Shown piece after piece: positions 18,828 through 26,482 of a DNA stretch of 64,000 bases; position 1 is the stretch's first letter; each line of letters begins with the position of its first letter. The DNA is taken from positions 8,308,001 through 8,372,000 of the forward strand of contig NZ_JANADK010000001.1 in NCBI RefSeq assembly GCF_024199795.1. Reading direction: 5' to 3'. The notes under the pieces were generated by a model that saw only the letters and a program-made list of their open reading frames with translations, was not told where the DNA came from and did not search any database. The translations under genes were made by a program, and so were the position numbers. Origin of the DNA: Bradyrhizobium sp. CCGB01. GTDB lineage: Bacteria; Pseudomonadota; Alphaproteobacteria; Rhizobiales; Xanthobacteraceae.

Positions 18828-19316
18828 ATGAAGGACGCCTCATCGATCGCGGAAATTGACGTGTCGCTCACCATTCGCTCCGTCGCCAAGCAGGACTACG
18901 AACAATGGCTGCCGTTGTGGGACGGCTACAACGCCTTCTACGGCCGCTCCGGCCCGACCGCGCTGGCGCCCGAGATCACGGAGATGACGTGGCAGCGCTT
19001 CTTCGACGCCTACGAACCAGTGCACGGGCTGGTCGCCGAGAGCGACGGCCAGCTGCTCGGCATGACGAACTATCTCTTCCACCGCAGCACCACCGCGATC
19101 GCGCCGTCCTGCTATCTGCAGGACCTGTTCACGACGGAGGCCGCCCGCGGCAAGGGCGTCGGCTCGGCGCTGATCCACGGCGTCTACGAGCGCGCAAAGC
19201 TCGCGGGATCGCCGCGCGTCTACTGGCAGACCCACGAGACCAACGTCACCGCGCAGCGCCTGTACGACAAGGTCGCGGAGCGCTCAGGCTTCATCGTCTA
19301 CCGCAAGCTGTTCTGA
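18828..19316 (+). CDS. GNAT family N-acetyltransferase
   Basis: A 162-residue acyl-CoA-dependent acetyltransferase. The fold is clear: strand/helix start LTIRSVAKQDYEQWLPLWDG, central CYLQDLFTTEAARGKGVGSA with the acetyl-CoA pyrophosphate loop R-G-K-G-V-G, then helix LIHGVYERAKLAG and the C-terminal VYWQTHETNVTAQRLYDKVA. Substrate unknown; the closest pattern is the small amine/amino-acid acetyltransferases. A strong terminator is found 114 bp downstream. Confidence 0.9.
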   Translation: MKDASSIAEIDVSLTIRSVAKQDYEQWLPLWDGYNAFYGRSGPTALAPEITEMTWQRFFDAYEPVHGLVAESDGQLLGMTNYLFHRSTTAIAPSCYLQDLFTTEAARGKGVGSALIHGVYERAKLAGSPRVYWQTHETNVTAQRLYDKVAERSGFIVYRKLF

Positions 19317-19429
19317 TCCCCGCACGCAGCCTGTGGATAACTCCGCCTGTCACCCGCGCGTAACATAGCGGGACTACGCTGCGCCTGCGTCTGATCAGGC
19401 CCCCCGTCACCGATCAAGCGCCCCAAAGC

Positions 19430-19472
19430 GGTCCCCGTCAGTCGCCGCGTCTGACAGGGGCCGCATTTTTTT
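19430..19472 (+). terminator. Rho-independent terminator
   Basis: Arms GGTCCCCGTCAG (19430-19441) and CTGACAGGGGCC (19451-19462) pair over 12 bp with one G-T wobble and one mismatch, followed by GCA and seven T (19466-19472). It is the clearest plus-strand terminator in the window. It is 114 bp past the GNAT stop, a longish distance that leaves room for a small RNA (see findings). Confidence 0.8.
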
Positions 19473-19568
19473 GTCCGCTCTGTCGGCATGGCAGCAGCGC
19501 GGCGGGCGGCTTGCTGGCGCAGCGCACCGCGGCCACAATGCGACGCTGCTCATCTGACAGGATCTCCC

Positions 19569-20510
19569 ATGGAAATTCGCAATCTCGGCGCCTCCGGCCT
19601 TCGCGTGTCTGCGGTCGGGCTCGGCTGCAACAATTTCGGCCAGCGCACGGACCTGGAGACCTCGCGCAAGGTGATCCATCGCGCGCTCGATCTCGGCATC
19701 ACGCTGTTCGACACCGCCGACATCTATTCGAACATGGGCGGCTCGGAAAACGTGCTCGGCGCTGTCCTGGGCGATCGCCGCAAGGACATCGTGCTGGCGA
19801 CGAAATACTCCAAGCCCATGGCGGAGGACGGCACCAGGCAGGGCGCCTCGCGCCGCTATATCATGGACGCCGTGGAAGCGAGCCTGAAGCGGCTGAAGAC
19901 CGATTACATCGATCTCTACCAGCAGCACGATTATGACCCGCTGACGCCGATCGAGGAGAGCCTGCGTGCGCTCGACGATCTCGTGCGGCAGGGCAAGGTC
20001 CGCTACATCGGCAATTCGAACTTTCCGGCCTGGCGCATCGCCGAGGCGGAATACGTCGCACGCGCGATAAACGTCACCCGCTTCGTCTCCTGTCAGGACG
20101 AATATTCCCTCGTCGTGCGCGACATCGAGAAGGATCTGCTGCCGGCCGCGCAGGAGTACAAGCTCGGATTACTGCCGTTCTTCCCGCTCGCGAGCGGACT
20201 GCTGACCGGCAAATACAAAAAAGGCGAAGCCGCGCCGGGCGACACCCGCTTCGGCCAGACGCCGCGGCTGCGCGACCGCTATGTCACCCCGCGCAACGAG
20301 GTGATCGTCGAGAAGCTGCAGGCCTTTGCGACATCGCACGGTCACTCGATGCTCGAGCTCGCGTTCTCCTGGCTCGCCGGCCGCCCGCAGGTGTCGAGCG
20401 TGATCGCCGGCGCCACGCGCGTCGAGCAGATCGAGCAGAACGTCAAGGCGATCGCGTGGAAGCTCAGCGCCGAGGAGATCGCGGATATCGACAAGATCAC
20501 GCAGGGCTGA
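19569..20510 (+). CDS. aldo/keto reductase
   Basis: A 313-residue cytoplasmic NADPH-dependent oxidoreductase with the TIM-barrel AKR pattern. From the start at 19569 the catalytic tetrad is in place: Asp48 and Tyr53 in FDTADIYSNMGGSE, Lys79 in ATKYSKP, His120 in LYQQHDYD. YIGNSNF and the C-terminal VIAGATRVEQIEQNVKA (NADP phosphate binding) follow. It is closest by pattern to the AKR11/AKR12-like bacterial group. Substrate unknown. Convergent with the heme oxygenase-like gene at 20527 (16-bp gap). Confidence 0.93.
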   Translation: MEIRNLGASGLRVSAVGLGCNNFGQRTDLETSRKVIHRALDLGITLFDTADIYSNMGGSENVLGAVLGDRRKDIVLATKYSKPMAEDGTRQGASRRYIMDAVEASLKRLKTDYIDLYQQHDYDPLTPIEESLRALDDLVRQGKVRYIGNSNFPAWRIAEAEYVARAINVTRFVSCQDEYSLVVRDIEKDLLPAAQEYKLGLLPFFPLASGLLTGKYKKGEAAPGDTRFGQTPRLRDRYVTPRNEVIVEKLQAFATSHGHSMLELAFSWLAGRPQVSSVIAGATRVEQIEQNVKAIAWKLSAEEIADIDKITQG

Positions 20511-20526
20511 TCTTTACGACGCGGCG

Positions 20527-20850
20527 TTATTTCGCGCCGCGTCCCACCGTCTGCATCACCTCAAAGCCTTCGAACTGGGGATGGCCGAGATAAAGCGGCT
20601 TGTTGTCGCCGGCGCGCTGATGCGCCGCGCGGAACGCTTCCGACTTGGTCCAGGCCTCGAACGCCGCGTGGTTCGCCCACACCGTGTGCGAGGCGTACAG
20701 CGTGTGGTCCTCGAGCTCGGGGCCGCGCAGCAGATGGAATTCGACGAAGCCCGGCACCTTGTCCAGATGGGTGTCGCGCGAGAGCCAGACCTGCTCGAAG
20801 GCGGACTCAGAGCCCTTGGCGACGCGGAAGCGGTTCATGGCGATGTACAT
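20527..20850 (-). CDS. ABM-domain protein, IsdG/HmuQ-like heme oxygenase candidate
   Basis: A 107-residue dimeric-barrel protein. The N-terminus MYIAMNRFRVAKGSESAFEQ and the block VPGFVEFHLLRGP fit the antibiotic-biosynthesis-monooxygenase fold. Asn6, Trp67 and His77 fall where the heme-degrading IsdG enzymes have Asn7, Trp67 and His77 (SHTVWANHAAFEAW and FRAAHQ segments). That triad makes a heme-cleaving monooxygenase more likely than a generic ABM protein. Bradyrhizobium japonicum is known to have two such enzymes, HmuQ and HmuD; this may be the unlinked one, since no heme transport gene is adjacent. No obvious Irr-type element was seen upstream. Confidence 0.78.
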   Translation of the reverse strand: MYIAMNRFRVAKGSESAFEQVWLSRDTHLDKVPGFVEFHLLRGPELEDHTLYASHTVWANHAAFEAWTKSEAFRAAHQRAGDNKPLYLGHPQFEGFEVMQTVGRGAK

Positions 20851-20883
20851 GCGGGTGGTCTCCTGATGCTCGGCTCATCATGT

Positions 20884-20926
20884 CGTCATTCCGGGACGCG
20901 CCGCAAGGCGCGGGTCCGGAATGACG
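20884..20926. repeat. palindromic intergenic element, type E
   Basis: CGTCATTCCGG and CCGGAATGACG are perfect 11-bp arms around an inner GCGCC-GCAA-GGCGC hairpin. It lies between the heme oxygenase-like gene and the stop of the DUF1501 gene; a longer relative is at 58491-58572. Confidence 0.75.
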
Positions 20927-20936
20927 GCGGCGGCCG

Positions 20937-22154
20937 TTAAGCCACCAGCCCCTTCATCGGGCGCGCGGCGGCGCTGTCGGGGAACACCGTTTCCGCGAGC
21001 ACGCGATCGGACAAACCGAACTGCCCCTGCAGCACGCCCTTGATCACGGAGCGCAAGTCCGTGGTGGGCTTGAGGTCGCGGCCTTCATGGAGGTTGGCGA
21101 GCTTGAGGCCCGGCCAGTCGGAGATGACACGGCCGCCTTTCACCGCGCCGCCGGCGAGCAGCGCGATCGTGCCGGTGCCGTGATCGGTGCCGTCGGTGCC
21201 GTTGATGCGCGCGGTGCGGCCGAACTCGGTGGCAACCACGATTGCGGTGTCGCGCCAGCGCTCACCCAGGCCGCTTTCGAATTCGGCGAGCGCGCCGTCG
21301 AGCCCGCCGAGCAGGAAGGCGAGACGTCCCACCGGACCGCCTTCGTTCGCATGCGTGTCCCAGCCGTCGAAGGCGAGCGCGGCGATGCGCGGGCCGTCGT
21401 CGGCCGCCATCAGCTTTGCCGCGCCGCGCGCCACCTGACGCATCTGCGCCACGGCATTGCCGGGCTTGCGCTTCATGTCATCGCCGCTCGCGGCCTTCTC
21501 CAATTGAAGGCCCTGCGACAAGGCCGAGGCCAGCGCGGGATCGCGGTGACGGTAGAGATCGACGAGCCGCATCGCGGTATCGTCGTCGGCCTGCGGCAGC
21601 GCGACCGGCGCCCAGCCGACGGTCGGCGCATTGCCGCGCAGCACCAGCGGCGTGGTGGGTCCGACCGCAAGACCGCTCGACACGCGCTCGCCGCGCGGCA
21701 GCGCTTCCAGCGCGCGGTTGAGCCAGCCGGACTGCACCCGGCCGGGACCCGCATAGCCGCTTTCGAGCACGTCCTGGCCATCGAAATGCGAGCGGTCGCG
21801 ATAGGGCGTCGCAACCGCATGGATCACTGCGGCGTGCGTCTCGCGGTACATGCGGGAAAATTCCGGCATCGCCGGATGTAGCGCGAAGAAGGTATCGAGC
21901 ATGATCGCGGGATGCGCGCCGTCGGCGGCGAGCGCGATCGATCCGTGCAGGCCGGCATAGTCGGGATCGCCGACCGGCGCGACGGTCGAGAGCCCGTCGA
22001 GCGCGCCGCGCAGGATCACGACGATCAATCGGGGATCGCGCCCGTCGGCGGCGCGCGCGAATTTCGGCAAATAGGCCCAGGCCGCGAAGGATGCGCCGCC
22101 GAGCAAAAGACCGCGGCGCGAGGTGAGGAGCCGGTTCTCGACGCAGTCGATCAT
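20937..22154 (-). CDS. DUF1501 exported protein
   Basis: A 405-residue protein with a twin-arginine signal (TSRRGLLLGGASFAAWAYL, then PKFARAADG). The body contains LIVVILRGALDGLSTVAP, DTFFALHPAMPEFSRMY, FDGQDVLESGY and GTGTIALLAGGAVKGGRVI, the alkaline-phosphatase-superfamily-like DUF1501 pattern. AGGAG is followed by ATGAAGATG: the inner ATG (22154) has ideal spacing and is preferred over the ATG at 22160 that overlaps the upstream stop. It is directly downstream of and coupled to the DUF1800 gene, the standard pairing for these two families. The proteins are thought to be extracytoplasmic, but their activity is unknown. Confidence 0.9.
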   Translation of the reverse strand: MIDCVENRLLTSRRGLLLGGASFAAWAYLPKFARAADGRDPRLIVVILRGALDGLSTVAPVGDPDYAGLHGSIALAADGAHPAIMLDTFFALHPAMPEFSRMYRETHAAVIHAVATPYRDRSHFDGQDVLESGYAGPGRVQSGWLNRALEALPRGERVSSGLAVGPTTPLVLRGNAPTVGWAPVALPQADDDTAMRLVDLYRHRDPALASALSQGLQLEKAASGDDMKRKPGNAVAQMRQVARGAAKLMAADDGPRIAALAFDGWDTHANEGGPVGRLAFLLGGLDGALAEFESGLGERWRDTAIVVATEFGRTARINGTDGTDHGTGTIALLAGGAVKGGRVISDWPGLKLANLHEGRDLKPTTDLRSVIKGVLQGQFGLSDRVLAETVFPDSAAARPMKGLVA

Positions 22155-22156
22155 CT

Positions 22157-23701
22157 TCATCTCCTCTGCATTTCGGGCGACATCAACAGCAGCGCCAGCG
22201 CCTGCTGACGCGATTCCGCGCGCTCGATGGTTTTGCGCGTTTCGACGGACGCCGCATCCGCCGCCGCGAATTCCAGCAGGTCGAGCGGGTCGATGTTGGG
22301 CCCAAGCCGCGCCCCCATCTGCGCCGCGATGTCGAGCCTCAGCTTCATGCCCTCAGGCGCAGCCCAGGCGGCACTGGTATCGGGGAAACCATTCGGTCCC
22401 GCCGGCGACCACAGCGGCTGGCCCAGCAGATTGAGGTTGTTGAGATAACCGCCGGGATCCTCCGGCACGCGCGCGAGCAGCCGGCCACTCGCGACCAGGA
22501 AATCGTAAGGCGAGCGCATCTTGGTCAGCGGCGCGCGCCAGGCCTCGTCGGAATCGACCAGCGCCGTCGCCATCGCTTTCAGGTCACCATCGGTCTTGAC
22601 GAAGGTTTCGCGCAGCCGCGCAACGAGCGCGGGCGGTGGATCATCGGCGACAAAGTGGCGGACGAATTTGGTGGCGATGAAATTCGCGGTGGATGGATGG
22701 CGCGCGATGTCGGCGAGCGCCGCCTCGCCCTGCGCAAGCCCTGTCGGCTCGTAGGTCTTGCCGAGCAGCACTTGCGGACCCGGCTGGTGCGCATTGGTGT
22801 TGAACACGAAGCAGCCGGGTGTGCCGAGCTGCCCTTGCCTTCCGGCAAAGGTCCAGCCCGTGATGATGCGCGCGAGCGAGGTGACGTCGTTCTGCGTGTA
22901 GCCGCCGCCGACGCCGAGCGTATGCAGCTCCATGATCTCGCGCGCAAGATTCTCGTTGAGCCCGCGCTTGCGGTTCTGACCCGCGCGCGAATCCGGACCG
23001 AGCGATTGCTGGTTGTCGAGAAAGAACAGCATCGCCGGATGCTGCTCGACGGATTTGAGCATGTCGGCGAAGCGCCCGAGCACATGTGGCCTGATCGCCT
23101 CGCGCTCGAACGCGCCGGCCCAGATCCGCGCCAGCTCGCCCTTGCTCGCGGAGATGCAGAAATGGTTGGACCAGAACACCACCAGCCGCTCGGTGAAGCC
23201 GCACTCGACCAGCGTCGCGCGCTGCAAACGCGCCAGCGCCTCGGCGCGAAAGGTTTTCTGGATGACATTAAGCGGCTGCGGCGCGGGTTTTGCGGCGGGC
23301 GGCGCGGCAGCATTCGGCTGCATCGTTGCGTTGTCGGCCGGCTTCGCCTCGGCCATCGGGCCGGCGATCTCGGTTGCGGCCGCATTCAGCGACAGATTTC
23401 TGCGCAAGCCGGGCTTCTGGTCGGCTGGTGCCTGCGCCGGCGCTTCAGCGGGCGCGGCGGCCTTCGCGGCCTCGCGCGCCTGCTTGACCTGGTCCTGATA
23501 GGCGAACACGGCCTGCCCGAGTTGCGGCGTCGATTGCAGACCGGGCGCCTCCAGCAACACGCCGTTGGGACGAGCAAGCTCCGCCTTCACGAAGCCGCGC
23601 GGATCGGAGGCCGCGTTGATCAGATCGCCGGACGCCCCGCCGCGGGCTCCGAAGCCGAAACGGTTGAGCGCGACGAGGGCGGCTTGCGAATCGCGGGCCA
23701 T
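22157..23701 (-). CDS. DUF1800 protein
   Basis: A 514-residue protein, partner of the DUF1501 gene with which it is translationally coupled (its TGA lies beside the next start). It begins ARDSQAALVALNRFGFGARG, the DUF1800 start. The conserved core includes ERLVVFWSNHFCISASKGEL, MLFFLDNQQSLGPDSRAGQN, GLNENLAREIMELHTLGVGG and YTQNDVTSLARIITGWTF. Between residues ~75 and 145 lies a low-complexity Ala/Pro/Gln-rich insert. No conventional signal peptide is visible. AAGGA precedes the start. DUF1800/DUF1501 operons are widespread and uncharacterised. Confidence 0.9.
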   Translation of the reverse strand: MARDSQAALVALNRFGFGARGGASGDLINAASDPRGFVKAELARPNGVLLEAPGLQSTPQLGQAVFAYQDQVKQAREAAKAAAPAEAPAQAPADQKPGLRRNLSLNAAATEIAGPMAEAKPADNATMQPNAAAPPAAKPAPQPLNVIQKTFRAEALARLQRATLVECGFTERLVVFWSNHFCISASKGELARIWAGAFEREAIRPHVLGRFADMLKSVEQHPAMLFFLDNQQSLGPDSRAGQNRKRGLNENLAREIMELHTLGVGGGYTQNDVTSLARIITGWTFAGRQGQLGTPGCFVFNTNAHQPGPQVLLGKTYEPTGLAQGEAALADIARHPSTANFIATKFVRHFVADDPPPALVARLRETFVKTDGDLKAMATALVDSDEAWRAPLTKMRSPYDFLVASGRLLARVPEDPGGYLNNLNLLGQPLWSPAGPNGFPDTSAAWAAPEGMKLRLDIAAQMGARLGPNIDPLDLLEFAAADAASVETRKTIERAESRQQALALLLMSPEMQRR

Positions 23702-23815
23702 CGATATGTCCTTCGCGCGTTGCCAACCGCTTTCCGAGTCCCTGCGCGAGGCCTAATATACCGCAGCGACAGATGAACCCGGCATGAAAATGACGGCAAG
23801 GCTCTTACGTAAATC

Positions 23816-24016
23816 ATGACAAATCCGAAAGAATTCCCGACGCCGGAACCGCGCCGCCTCGCCTGCTCCCGCTGCGGCACCGAATTCGGCTGCGACCTCT
23901 TGGGCACCTGCTGGTGCGCGGAGGAAACGGCAAAACTGCCGATGCCGATCGAGGGCGAGGACTGTCTGTGCCGGGAGTGTCTGAGGAAGGCTGCGGACGT
24001 GGGAGCTGGCAGGTAA
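23816..24016 (+). CDS. cysteine-rich CWC family protein
   Basis: A 66-residue protein with the CWC pattern: CSRCGTEFGCDLLGTCWCAE, a 20-residue spacer containing LPMPIEGED, and CLCRECLRKAA. Seven or more cysteines in C-x2-C, CWC and CLC-x2-CL arrangement suggest metal binding. Family members are short cytoplasmic proteins of unknown role. It is divergent from the DUF1800 gene (115 bp between starts). Confidence 0.85.
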   Translation: MTNPKEFPTPEPRRLACSRCGTEFGCDLLGTCWCAEETAKLPMPIEGEDCLCRECLRKAADVGAGR

Positions 24017-24231
24017 CCGGAGGCATCTCGTTTCGCTGAACCGTCATTGCGGGCGGTTACCTCATCCCGAGGGCCGACATTTGATTCGGGGCCACAGCGG
24101 GCAGCGACGGTCTCGACGGAGTCACCCGGACTCTTTCCGCTGACAGATTGTGCCGGAACCGCAAAATCAGATGATCTCCTTAGACCCCCATTTACCCTTT
24201 CAGCCTCGAACTCACGAACTAATACAACTCT

Positions 24232-24247
24232 TAACCAGACACGGTTA
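24232..24247. promoter_or_regulatory. short inverted repeat upstream of gene 24277
   Basis: TAACC-AGACAC-GGTTA, 30 bp before the ATG at 24277, in an A/T-rich stretch. Possible operator or the start of a 5' hairpin; no regulator can be named. The rest of the gap 24017-24276 shows nothing recognisable. Confidence 0.3.
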
Positions 24248-24276
24248 GGTTGTGCGACGTCAATTCGAGTGTCCAC

Positions 24277-24873
24277 ATGAGCCGGTTCATTCTCTTCACC
24301 TGCATGGCCTTCGTCACCACCTTCGTCGGCTTCTCCTGGGCGTTGCGTGGATTTCCCACCTATTCCTTTTCGGCGATTGGCGAGTTGAAGCCGACGCTCA
24401 ATGCGACATTCGGCGACAACAGCGCCAAGGCTTATGAACGCAAGATGTGGGAGGCGGAGCACACCGCACAGAGCGACAAGGATCCAAAGCTCGACGCACT
24501 GCGAATGGATGCCTTGCAGGCCGGCACGGCCTACGCCATGTCGCCTTGCGATGACACGATGAAAGCCAATCTCATTGCGGCCACGTCGGCCTATGCGCGT
24601 GGCTATATGAAGATCTACGACTGCCCGACCCCGGCCATGGGAATGTTCTGCAGCGAAAGGAAGCGCGACCAGGCCAACGCGGCGTATTCGACGCCGCTCG
24701 ACATACGCGTCAAGGCAGCGCTCGCGGAAGCCTTTGAACAGAAGGGTGTCGTCCAGGAGGATTTCCCTGCGGACATCCGTCTTGCCGTGCTGACCTTCGC
24801 CGGTCCGGGCCTATGGTCCGATCCATCGCCCGTATGCCTGCCAAGGCAACGTGCAACGGCGAGCCGCAGATGA
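24277..24873 (+). CDS. hypothetical exported/membrane-anchored protein
   Basis: A 198-residue protein with an N-terminal hydrophobic helix (MSRFILFTCMAFVTTFVGFS WAL), probably a signal anchor, then a soluble helical domain with two pairs of cysteines (SPCDDTMKANL; YDCPTPAMGMFCSERKRDQA) and a YARGYMKIY segment. No family recognised. Its stop overlaps the next start in ATGA, so the two are translationally coupled and presumably partners. The start at 24277 (MSRF) is preferred over the upstream in-frame ATG at 24250 because the next gene starts with the same MSR-hydrophobic pattern. Confidence 0.65.
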   Translation: MSRFILFTCMAFVTTFVGFSWALRGFPTYSFSAIGELKPTLNATFGDNSAKAYERKMWEAEHTAQSDKDPKLDALRMDALQAGTAYAMSPCDDTMKANLIAATSAYARGYMKIYDCPTPAMGMFCSERKRDQANAAYSTPLDIRVKAALAEAFEQKGVVQEDFPADIRLAVLTFAGPGLWSDPSPVCLPRQRATASRR

Positions 24874-25352
24874 GCCGCATCTGGTTTGTCGTCTGGGCGG
24901 TCGTCATCTGGCAGGTCGCAGCGTGGGCGTTCGCGCCCGAGCCGAAGGCTCGGCAGGCCGCCCCGATCGACGGCCCGGGATATGGCACCAATGAAAAATA
25001 TTCAGTGGACGGTAGAGTGAGGCAGCGTGAGAGCGCCATTGCAGCGCTGGAACGGCCTTATGGCGCCCGTTGCACAGGCGAGGGCCGAAAGCAGTTCATC
25101 AGCGGCCTCGACGAATATTACTATCAGCGCCAGAACCAGATGGAGCGCTATCCCGAAACATTCGGCAAGCCCGGCGCCGATTACATCGCGAAGCAATGGT
25201 CGACGGGACAGGACCAGCGCATTGATCGCCTGACTCAGGAAGCATATGCGCAAGGCTATCTGACGCTCACTGATTTGAACAACGTCGCCCGCAAGATGGT
25301 CGAAACCATTGTCAGGAATGAGCGCGTAACGACAAAAGCCTGCGCGAGATAG
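24870..25352 (+). CDS. hypothetical exported protein, coupled to upstream gene
   Basis: A 160-residue protein with N-terminal helix MSRIWFVVWAVVIWQVAAWA, then a helical soluble region (FISGLDEYYYQRQNQMERYP, DYIAKQWSTGQDQRIDRLTQ, EAYAQGYLTLTDL) and a lone cysteine pair (ARCTGEG and the final KACAR). It shares with its partner at 24277 the exported topology, the size class and a repeated Y-A-x-G-Y motif (YARGYMKI / YAQGYLTL), so the two look like distant paralogues. Function unknown. Confidence 0.68.
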   Translation: MSRIWFVVWAVVIWQVAAWAFAPEPKARQAAPIDGPGYGTNEKYSVDGRVRQRESAIAALERPYGARCTGEGRKQFISGLDEYYYQRQNQMERYPETFGKPGADYIAKQWSTGQDQRIDRLTQEAYAQGYLTLTDLNNVARKMVETIVRNERVTTKACAR

Positions 25353-25367
25353 AAGGCCCGCGCCTGT

Positions 25368-26066
25368 TCACGCAAGATGGCCGGGCGATCTTCGGGCCAT
25401 TCCATCAAACGCATCAAGCAGCTTCTCGCGCCACGCGTAGACGGGATCATCTGCCTCCAGCAGCCTGAACGGGCTCGTCACGCGCGCCCACTGGAAACCG
25501 CCGAACACGATGTAGTCGGCATAGTTCGGCGCGCTGCCGCCGATATAGGGCTGCCTCTTCAGGGTCTGCCGCATCACCTCGAGCGATTTGCGGAAGGCGA
25601 CGACGCCGGTGTCGCGGCTCGCCATCACGTCCTCCAGCGTCTTGCCGCCGAAACGCGCCTCGCGCGACTGGCGGAAATAGGCGGCATCGACCTCGGCGAG
25701 GTTTTGGGGGATGTCGGCGACGATCAGCGGAAAGATGCCGCCGACGATGGCGATGTCGCCCCAGGCATTGAGCATGCGCGCCATGGCGCGGCCGCCCTCA
25801 CCGCCGAACAGCGACGGCTGGTCTGGGAAATTATCTTCGAGATAATTTGCGATCGCCCATGAATCGACCACCGGCCTGTCGTGATGCAGGAGCACCGGAA
25901 CCTTCTCCGAGCCATGCGCCGCGATCGCGCTCTTCTCGGTGAAGCGCCAGGGCAGCGATTCCGCGGATAGTCCCTTATGCGCAAGCGCCATCCGCGTGCG
26001 CCAGCAATACGGACTGAAGGGGCGCGCGGCGTCGGTGCCGACGAGTTCGAAGAGTTTGAGCGACAT
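25368..26066 (-). CDS. glutathione S-transferase family protein
   Basis: A 232-residue protein. Start at 26066 is preceded by AGGAG and gives MSLKLFELVGTDAARPFSPY then CWRTRMALAHKGL, an atypical GST N-domain with SPYCWR at the active-site position (a Cys-type, possibly omega/beta-like centre). KVPVLLHHDRPVVDSWAIAN matches the glutathione-binding VP and DS motifs. The C-domain holds LKRQPYIGGSAPNYADYIVF, where the usual S-x-A-D cap reads PNYADY. Similar proteins are annotated as GST N-terminal domain-containing proteins or beta-etherase-like; substrate unknown. Confidence 0.88.
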   Translation of the reverse strand: MSLKLFELVGTDAARPFSPYCWRTRMALAHKGLSAESLPWRFTEKSAIAAHGSEKVPVLLHHDRPVVDSWAIANYLEDNFPDQPSLFGGEGGRAMARMLNAWGDIAIVGGIFPLIVADIPQNLAEVDAAYFRQSREARFGGKTLEDVMASRDTGVVAFRKSLEVMRQTLKRQPYIGGSAPNYADYIVFGGFQWARVTSPFRLLEADDPVYAWREKLLDAFDGMARRSPGHLA

Positions 26067-26088
26067 GCAAGGCAACTCCTGCGAGACC

Positions 26089-26229
26089 CTTATCCTGAGG
26101 AGCGCGGAACGCGCGTCTCGAAGGATGAAGGCCCGATCTCGGCCTCGCCCTTCGAGACGCGCGCAAGATGCGCGCTCCTCAGGGTGAGGATCTCCCATTC
26201 TGGATTGCTTCGCTTGCGCTCGCAATGAC
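26089..26229. repeat. type A element followed by half of type D
   Basis: CCTTATCCTGAGGAGCGCGG then GCGTCTCGAAGGATGAAGG, inverted as CCTTCGAGACGCGCGCAAGA then GCGCTCCTCAGGGTGAGG (to 26190). Directly after it, 26201-26228 reads TGGATTGCTTCGCTTGCGCT CGCAATGA, one arm of a type D element. The block fills the gap between the GST and the small gene at 26252. Confidence 0.75.
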
Positions 26230-26251
26230 CATGTGGAGGCGGAGGTGTGTG

Positions 26252-26482
26252 TCAGCGCCCGTTCGTCCGCAACAATTTTTCGCCACCTTCCGTCACCGCG
26301 ATGATCAGCCCGACACCCGGCAGTGTCTCGCGCGTGACATAGCCGCGCTCGGCGGCGTCTTCCCAGATGGTGAGGCGCGGGCACGAGGTCTTCCAGGTCG
26401 CGATCACCTCGGCATAGGCGCGTGGCTCCCGCGCGACCCATTCGACGAAGTCCAGCACCAGCGGATCGGCCGTCTCGCTCAT
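26252..26482 (-). CDS. small hypothetical protein coupled to TSUP transporter
   Basis: A 76-residue soluble protein (MSETADPLVLDFVEWVAREP..., then TIWEDAAERGYVTRETLPGV, GLIIAVTEGGEKLLRTNGR). The second half looks like a winged-helix-type beta hairpin (V-G-L-I-I-A-V-T-E-G-G), so a DNA-binding or protein-binding role is possible. Its ATG overlaps the TGA of the TauE/SafE transporter gene (ATGA), indicating translational coupling and a probable functional link. Confidence 0.72.
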   Translation of the reverse strand: MSETADPLVLDFVEWVAREPRAYAEVIATWKTSCPRLTIWEDAAERGYVTRETLPGVGLIIAVTEGGEKLLRTNGR

